From assembly GCA_050014795.1 (NCBI GenBank), contig JBEKCQ010000066.1, positions 1-19,681 on the forward strand: DNA of 19,681 bases. Reading direction: 5' to 3'. The notes under the pieces are model-generated. The model searched no databases and was not told the DNA's origin. It saw only the letters and a program-made list of their open reading frames with translations. The DNA is from JALHUF01 sp050014795. GTDB taxonomy: Bacteria > Acidobacteriota > Terriglobia > UBA7540. The position numbers and the translations under genes are program-made. Positions 15,635-19,681 of this stretch are shown here, in pieces (within the stretch, counting starts at the first letter, position 1; the number at the start of each line of letters is the position of its first letter).

Positions 15635-16042
15635 ATGCCTCGTGGACGCAAAACCCGCGGTAAGGCCGGCTACATGATCAGCGCGGTGGCGGAGATGTAC
15701 AACATCCACCCACAGACGCTTCGGCTCTATGAGCGCGAGGGCCTGCTGGGGCCGTCGCGCAGCGACGGCAACACGCGCCTTTACACTCAGCAGGATCTCG
15801 AACAACTGGAGACCATCCTCAACCTGACGCGCGACCTGGGCGTGAACCTGGCCGGCGTGGAAATCATCCTTAACATGCGTCAGCGCATGGAGGAAATGCA
15901 GAAGGAAATGCAGGCCTTCGTTGAGTTTGTTCGCCGGGAGATGCTGGGCCGCTCGGCGGAAGCTGAGGACCGAATTCAGAACGCGCTGGTGCGTGTCGCG
16001 CCGCCCCGCCTGATCCGCACGAAGAAAAACGATGAACGATGA
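15635..16042 (+). CDS. hspR: Heat-shock repressor HspR (MerR family)
   Basis: The 135-residue protein has a MerR-type winged-helix DNA-binding domain at ~14-85 (YMISAVAEMYNIHPQTLRLYEREGLLGPSRSDGNTRLYTQQDLEQLETI). A coiled-coil-like helix (MRQRMEEMQKEMQAFVEFVRREM) follows. It lacks the metal- or ligand-binding cysteines of other MerR proteins. HspR of Streptomyces and Mycobacterium represses its own dnaK operon by binding HAIR sites with DnaK as co-repressor. The same loop is suggested here by the HAIR-like site at 12035-12055. The ATG at 15635 (MPRGRKTRGKAG) gives a basic N-terminal extension; ATG 15674 is a less likely start. The gene follows dnaJ by 72 bases. Confidence 0.93.
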   Translation: MPRGRKTRGKAGYMISAVAEMYNIHPQTLRLYEREGLLGPSRSDGNTRLYTQQDLEQLETILNLTRDLGVNLAGVEIILNMRQRMEEMQKEMQAFVEFVRREMLGRSAEAEDRIQNALVRVAPPRLIRTKKNDER

Positions 16043-16100
16043 AGGATAAATCCGCCCCCTCCGCGTGGCGCGTTCATCATCCGTCGTTCAGCATTCATCA
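16026..16100. repeat. Inverted, iterated GATGAACG words after hspR
   Basis: ACGATGAACGATGAAGGAT (about 16029-16047) overlaps the hspR stop. It faces the reverse-oriented words TTCATCATCCGTCGTTCAGCATTCATCAT at 16073-16101. The two groups can pair, with gaps, into an RNA stem at the end of hspR. No T-run follows. Confidence 0.5.
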
Positions 16101-16153
16101 TTTTCTCTCCCGCAAAGCACCTCACCTGATTTAGAATCCCTCCGGGTATCACC

Positions 16154-16939
16154 ATGGCCAGAGCAGACTGCCCTCATTGCGAAGGTACGGGCTGGAAGCC
16201 CATCGAAGCGGACGGCGTCCGCCGCGTGGTGCGCTGCGACTGTCGCGTCGCGGAGCAGGCCACGCAGCTGATTGAGCTGGCGCGCATTCCCCGGCGCTAC
16301 GAGCACTGCGCTTTTGAGAACTTCGACCTCCGCAAAGACCCGAAGACGGGCGAGGTCAATCCCAGCCTGCGCGCGGCCCGGTTCAACGCCGAGCGCTTCG
16401 TGGAGGAATACCCCACGGACTTCGGGCTGCTGTTTGGTGGGCCCACGGGCGTTGGCAAGACTCACCTGGCGGTGGCGGTGCTGCGGGAATTGATGCTGCA
16501 GAAAGGCGTGGAGTGCCTGTTCTACGACTTCCGCGACCTCTTGAAAGAAATCCAGGACAGCTACAATCCCGTTTCCCAAACCTCCGAGCTGCGGGTCCTC
16601 CAGCCCGTGCTCGACGTCGAGGTTCTGCTGCTCGACGAGCTGGCCGCATCGAACCCCAGCGATTGGGTGAGGGAAACCCTGGCGTACATTATCAACTCGC
16701 GTTACAACCAGAAGAAGGTCACGCTGATTACCACCACGCTGCCCTTCGGTGAAACCGCCAGCCGGCGCGAGGTTCGCGCGCCTTCGGGAGAAGCGCTTCC
16801 CGACATTGAGCGCACTCTTAACCAGCTCGGTACAACGCTGCGTTCGCGGCTTTATGAGATGTGCAAGCTGGTGGAGATGAACTCCGACGACTACCGCAAG
16901 GCCATCAAGCAAGCCGGCTACCGCTTCCACATCGAGTAG
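16154..16939 (+). CDS. DnaC/DnaI-like AAA+ ATPase with N-terminal zinc motif
   Basis: The 261-residue protein starts with a cysteine motif, CPHCEGTGW then CDC (C6, C9, C28, C30), a probable zinc knuckle as seen in DnaI-like helicase loaders. The AAA+ core has Walker A GGPTGVGKT (95-103), Walker B VLLLDE (157-162), a polar LITTT sensor-1 strand (191-195) and an RSRL arginine (230-233) typical of the DnaC/IstB family. Such proteins load the replicative helicase or act with transposases; no transposase is near, so a replication or remodelling role is favoured. It lies 111 bases after hspR, on the same strand. Membership of the heat-shock operon is possible but unproven. No good ribosome site precedes ATG 16154. 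Confidence 0.85.
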   Translation: MARADCPHCEGTGWKPIEADGVRRVVRCDCRVAEQATQLIELARIPRRYEHCAFENFDLRKDPKTGEVNPSLRAARFNAERFVEEYPTDFGLLFGGPTGVGKTHLAVAVLRELMLQKGVECLFYDFRDLLKEIQDSYNPVSQTSELRVLQPVLDVEVLLLDELAASNPSDWVRETLAYIINSRYNQKKVTLITTTLPFGETASRREVRAPSGEALPDIERTLNQLGTTLRSRLYEMCKLVEMNSDDYRKAIKQAGYRFHIE

Positions 16940-17199
16940 GCCGAATTCCTCATTGTTCTCGCCCTTCTCGTTTTCCCAGTTCTTTCTGAGTTGGCGTGGG
17001 TCACGACGCGCCACAGCATCAGCGGCTTGATCCAGGCCTGAGGGCAGGGCGACACTGAACCCACCGGTCTTCTGTCCGGCCGCGCTGGCCCTCTCGGCGG
17101 CGCCTGTCATCGCGGGAAACAGCGACGGCAACGCGACAGGTGGTCGGCAGTGGGGACGCCGCGGCTCCAGTGGCGGGATAAACCTGCCGCTACAGTACG
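16940..17199. other. Structured spacer upstream of rpsA
   Basis: About 260 bases without a gene. It contains a stem with bulge (CCTGTC 17103-17108 plus CGCG 17111-17114, facing CGCG 17132-17135 and ACAGG 17136-17140) and a second hairpin at 17172-17188 followed by CTACAG. The GC-rich symmetric composition suggests a dispersed non-coding repeat rather than coding sequence. Confidence 0.5.
17172..17195 (+). repeat. Hairpin repeat, copy 1 (GGCG-N10-GCCGCTACAG)
   Basis: GGCGGG, loop ATAAA, CCTGCC (17172-17188), then GCTACAG to 17195. The stem has one G-T pair. The same layout with different stem bases occurs at 19553-19576. Confidence 0.6.
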
Positions 17200-17229
17200 T
17201 TGACTTCCGTTTCAAGCAAACGGTAGAAT
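17200..17229 (+). promoter_or_regulatory. rpsA: rpsA promoter with palindromic spacer
   Basis: TTGACT (17200-17205), an 18-base spacer and TAGAAT (17224-17229) form a good sigma70-type promoter 52 bases before rpsA. The spacer holds a perfect inverted repeat, CCGTTT (17207-17212), five bases, AAACGG (17218-17223), that fills it almost exactly. Confidence 0.6.
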
Positions 17230-17280
17230 GGGCCTTCCCTTGCAAGGCTGCGTCGGGGAGTTGGGGAGGAGGCTTAGGGA

Positions 17281-19041
17281 ATGTCTTTGGACGAGAACCG
17301 CAGTTCCTCGCTGGAAGCGGGGACGGCGGAAGAGCAACCTATCGAACCAACGGAACCTAATCCCGACCAACCGGAATCCGGCGAAATCGTGCAGCTCATG
17401 GACACTATGGAGGCGGTCTCCACCATCGCCCAGGGCGAGACCGTCCGGGCCACGGTGATCAAGCTGACGGACACCGAAGTGATCGTTGACGTGGGCCTGA
17501 AGTGCGAGGGAGCGATCCCGCGCAGCGAGTTTCTGACGGCGGACGGTCAGTTAACCGTGGCGCCCGGCGACACGGTGGATGTTTTCATCGAGCAGTACAA
17601 CGAGGAAGAAGGCACCGTCTCGATTTCCTATCAGAAGGCCTTCCGCCGCAAGGTGTGGGAAGACATTGAGCAGGCGTTTCAGCAGCAGACGACCGTGCAA
17701 GGCCGGGTCGTGGAGCGCATCAAGGGCGGCTTGACCGTGGACATCGGGATCCAAGCGTTCCTTCCGGGCTCGCACGCTGACCTGCGTCCGCATTTCAACC
17801 TCGACTCGCTGGTGGGCCAGGAGATTCCCTGCAAGGTCATCAAGCTCAGCCGCAAGCGCAGCAACGCGGTCGTCAGCCGCCGCCTGGCGCTGGAAGAGGA
17901 ACGGATGCAGCGCAAGGCGCGGCTGCTCGAACTGCTCCAGGAGGGGGCCGTGCTGGAGGGCCGAGTCAAGAACTTGACCGACTACGGCGCCTTCGTGGAC
18001 TTGGGCGGCATGGACGGTTTGCTCCATATCACGGACTTGTCGTGGGGGCGGGTTGGGCACCCGTCGGAAGTGGTGCAAGCTGGGCAGGAGCTCAAGGTCA
18101 AGGTGCTGAAGTACGATCCGGAAAAAGAGCGGGTCTCGCTGGGCTTGAAGCAGCTCTCCCCCGACCCCTGGGAGCATGTACCCTCCACCTACCGTCTGGG
18201 CGATCGCGTAAAGGGCCGGGTGGTCGGCATCGTGGATTACGGGGTCTTTGTGGAATTGGAGCCGGGCGTCGAAGGATTGATTCACATTTCGGAGATGACT
18301 TGGAGCAAGAGGCTCAAACATCCGTCCAAACTCGTCAAGCCGGGCGAGTGGGTGGACGCGTCGGTGCTGGAGGTCAACGCCGGCCAACGGCGCATTTCGC
18401 TCAGCTTGAAGCATACCCTGCCGGACCCCTGGACCAGCCTCGCCGAGCGTTATTCCGTGGGCATGGTAGTGGAAGGCCGGGTGCGAAACCTCACGGAATT
18501 CGGAGCCTTTGTCGAGATTGAAGAGGGCGTGGACGGTCTGATCCATCTCTCCAACCTTTCCTGGAGCAAGGACATCAAGCACCCCTCCGAAGTGCTGAAG
18601 AAAGGCCAGCGGGTGGAGGCGATCATCTTGAATCTGGACCCTGCCAAGCGCCGCCTATCACTGGGACTGAAACAGCTTCAGCCGGACAACTGGGAGGATT
18701 TCTGCACTCGGACTCAGGCAGGCGATATCGTGAGGGGCCGGGTTTCGCGCATGGCGTCGTTCGGCGCGTTCGTGGAGATTGAAGAGGGCGTCGAAGGCCT
18801 CTGCCACATTTCCGAGGTGGACGAAGACCACAGTGGCCACGCCTCGGAACGACTCCAGGTGGGACGCGAGTTGAATTTCCGTGTGCTGCGGTTGAACCCC
18901 GCCGAGAAGAGAATCGGCCTGAGCGTGAAAGGCGTAGACCAGGAGTCCCCTCCGCCCGAGTCCGAGGAAACGGGCGCGGAAACCTCGGCGGCCGTTATCG
19001 AGCCGTCTTCACCGCCTCCTGCGCCGAAGGCCGAAGCCTAG
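17281..19041 (+). CDS. rpsA: 30S ribosomal protein S1
   Basis: The 586-residue protein has six S1 RNA-binding domains, at about 51-119, 137-203, 221-290, 306-377, 393-464 and 480-550, as in proteobacterial S1 (557 residues in E. coli). Domains 3-6 are the canonical type (GRVxxxxxYGAFVxL, GLIHIS, W, HPSxV), while domains 1-2 are the divergent ribosome-docking type. An acidic N-terminal 40 residues and a Pro/Glu-rich tail from ~551 are extra. S1 binds mRNA leaders and helps initiation on the small subunit. ATG 17281 has GGAGGAGG just upstream, and a promoter lies at 17200-17229. The HU-family gene follows after 101 bases, an arrangement similar to rpsA-ihfB in Proteobacteria. Confidence 0.97.
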   Translation: MSLDENRSSSLEAGTAEEQPIEPTEPNPDQPESGEIVQLMDTMEAVSTIAQGETVRATVIKLTDTEVIVDVGLKCEGAIPRSEFLTADGQLTVAPGDTVDVFIEQYNEEEGTVSISYQKAFRRKVWEDIEQAFQQQTTVQGRVVERIKGGLTVDIGIQAFLPGSHADLRPHFNLDSLVGQEIPCKVIKLSRKRSNAVVSRRLALEEERMQRKARLLELLQEGAVLEGRVKNLTDYGAFVDLGGMDGLLHITDLSWGRVGHPSEVVQAGQELKVKVLKYDPEKERVSLGLKQLSPDPWEHVPSTYRLGDRVKGRVVGIVDYGVFVELEPGVEGLIHISEMTWSKRLKHPSKLVKPGEWVDASVLEVNAGQRRISLSLKHTLPDPWTSLAERYSVGMVVEGRVRNLTEFGAFVEIEEGVDGLIHLSNLSWSKDIKHPSEVLKKGQRVEAIILNLDPAKRRLSLGLKQLQPDNWEDFCTRTQAGDIVRGRVSRMASFGAFVEIEEGVEGLCHISEVDEDHSGHASERLQVGRELNFRVLRLNPAEKRIGLSVKGVDQESPPPESEETGAETSAAVIEPSSPPPAPKAEA

Positions 19042-19142
19042 AGCGCGTCACACGGAGGACCCAGGACGTGCGACAGCGGAAGGCTATCTCAAGCTAACGG
19101 GCCCATACTCAGAGGAAGAGAATCTGGTACCGGGAGTGAACC

Positions 19143-19496
19143 ATGACGAAGGCTGACTTGATCGAAGATGTGTCGCGGGCAGTCGAGATGAGCCGCAAGG
19201 ACTCCGAGGTTATCGTCGAAACCATTTTTGACAGTATTGTGAAATCGCTGCGCACGGGCGACAAGATCGAGATCCGCGGCTTTGGGAGTTTTCGCACCCG
19301 CCAGCGCAAGTCCCGGATTGGCCGCAATCCCAAGACCGGGGCGCGCGTGGATGTCCCGGCCAAGAAGATCCCGTTCTTCAAGCCCAGCAAGGAATTGAAG
19401 GACCTCGTCAACAGTGGCGCGGCCCCGGAGGCTGCCGCGGCCGCCCCGGCTCCGGAGACGCCCCCGCCCCCGGAAACCCCGCCGGCATCTAGCTGA
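19143..19496 (+). CDS. HU/IHF-family DNA-binding protein with Ala/Pro tail
   Basis: The 117-residue protein has a complete HU/IHF fold at 1-90. It starts with MTKADLIEDVSRAVEMSRKD, continues with the helical dimer region, the GFGSF turn (47-51), and the beta-arm GRNPKTGARVDVPAKKIPFF, whose Pro intercalates into bent DNA. The C-terminal ~25 residues (SGAAPEAAAAAPAPETPPPP...) are a low-complexity Ala/Pro tail, unlike the 90-residue standard. HU and IHF bend and compact DNA; position after rpsA favours an IHF-beta-like subunit, but HU is equally possible. ATG 19143 follows GGGAGTG. Confidence 0.94.
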   Translation: MTKADLIEDVSRAVEMSRKDSEVIVETIFDSIVKSLRTGDKIEIRGFGSFRTRQRKSRIGRNPKTGARVDVPAKKIPFFKPSKELKDLVNSGAAPEAAAAAPAPETPPPPETPPASS

Positions 19497-19513
19497 GAAC
19501 CGCCGTCTGTCGG

Positions 19514-19530
19514 GGCGGTCTATGACCGCC
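19514..19530 (+). repeat. Perfect hairpin after the HU-family gene
   Basis: GGCGGTC (19514-19520), TAT, GACCGCC (19524-19530). There is no T-run downstream, so termination is uncertain. Confidence 0.5.
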
Positions 19531-19550
19531 GTGGTTGATGATCAGTGCCT

Positions 19551-19576
19551 GCGGCGCTCACAAAGCGCCGCTACAG
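19551..19576 (+). repeat. Hairpin repeat, copy 2 (GGCG-N10-GCCGCTACAG)
   Basis: GCGGCGCT (19551-19558), loop CACAA, AGCGCCGC (19564-19571), then TACAG to 19576. Within it, 19553-19576 matches the layout of 17172-17195 (six-base stem, five-base loop, GCTACAG), with compensating changes in the stem. Confidence 0.65.
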
Positions 19577-19589
19577 CGGCAGCAGGTCT

Positions 19590-19681
19590 ATGGACACCTT
19601 GTGGAGTCCCTGGCGATTTCGCTACGTCACTGAGGCGGGGAAAACTGACCGCTGCATCTTCTGCGAGAAGGCCGCCGGAGT
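19590..19681 (+). CDS. HIT-family hydrolase, N-terminus only (cut by window end)
   Basis: ATG 19590 opens a frame to the window edge, giving 30 codons: MDTLWSPWRFRYVTEAGKTD then RCIFCEKAAG. The LWSPWR(x)RY opening and the CIFC motif are diagnostic of the HIT-domain branch related to Ap4A phosphorylase/hydrolases, which cleave dinucleoside polyphosphates or similar nucleotides. The catalytic HxHxH motif would lie beyond the window. An AGCAGG site precedes the start. The HU-family gene ends 93 bases upstream, with two hairpins between. Confidence 0.8.
   Translation, partial: MDTLWSPWRFRYVTEAGKTDRCIFCEKAAG

Noticed and set aside
16088..17245. 385-residue minus-strand frame opposite the DnaC-like gene and across the rpsA leader
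   Set aside because: It is mostly antisense of a clear AAA+ gene, and the rest covers hairpin-rich spacer and the rpsA promoter.
19514..19571. Intrinsic terminators after the HU-family gene
   Set aside because: Two strong hairpins are present, but neither is followed by a T-run on the plus strand, so they are listed as repeats.

Overview
The window looks like an Acidobacteriota chromosome segment. It is GC-rich, carries a large secreted protein of the 'VWFA-related Acidobacterial domain' type, and has a dnaK-dnaJ-hspR heat-shock operon under an HspR-type operator. This is inferred from gene content; no 16S rRNA or marker tree was available. I see no phage, transposase, CRISPR array, tRNA or rRNA.

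Left part, all minus strand (5783 down to 1): a PflX-like radical SAM protein, a TonB C-terminal-domain protein, an FmdE-family zinc-ribbon protein, a rhomboid protease fused to TPRs, and a long membrane-anchored GH42-like protein that runs off the left edge. The last gene is split by a one-base frameshift at about 813-819. The five are closely spaced and may be co-transcribed, but a long inverted repeat sits between fmdE and the rhomboid gene.

Middle: a small two-TM membrane protein on the plus strand has its own good sigma70-type promoter. It converges on feoAB (minus), the ferrous iron uptake pair, which has a Fur-like 7-1-7 palindrome upstream. A 560-base stretch without a convincing gene follows. 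Next come a 745-residue secreted VWFA-related protein (plus) and queF for queuosine synthesis (minus).

Right part, all plus strand: an HspR-type heat-shock operon (dnaK, a 62-residue CxxC...CxxH protein in the place where grpE often lies, dnaJ, hspR) preceded by a HAIR-like operator overlapping the promoter. Then come a DnaC/DnaI-like AAA+ ATPase, a spacer rich in hairpins, six-domain ribosomal protein S1, an HU/IHF-family protein with an Ala/Pro tail, and the first 30 codons of a HIT-family hydrolase.

Main points for a second look: the HAIR operator with the unknown small zinc-finger-like gene inside the chaperone operon; a pair of covarying hairpins with an invariant 3' CTACAG; intergenic inverted repeats built from iterated short words; the Fur-like operator; and the frameshift in the GH42-like gene. 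I found no clear evidence of a wholly new multi-gene system.
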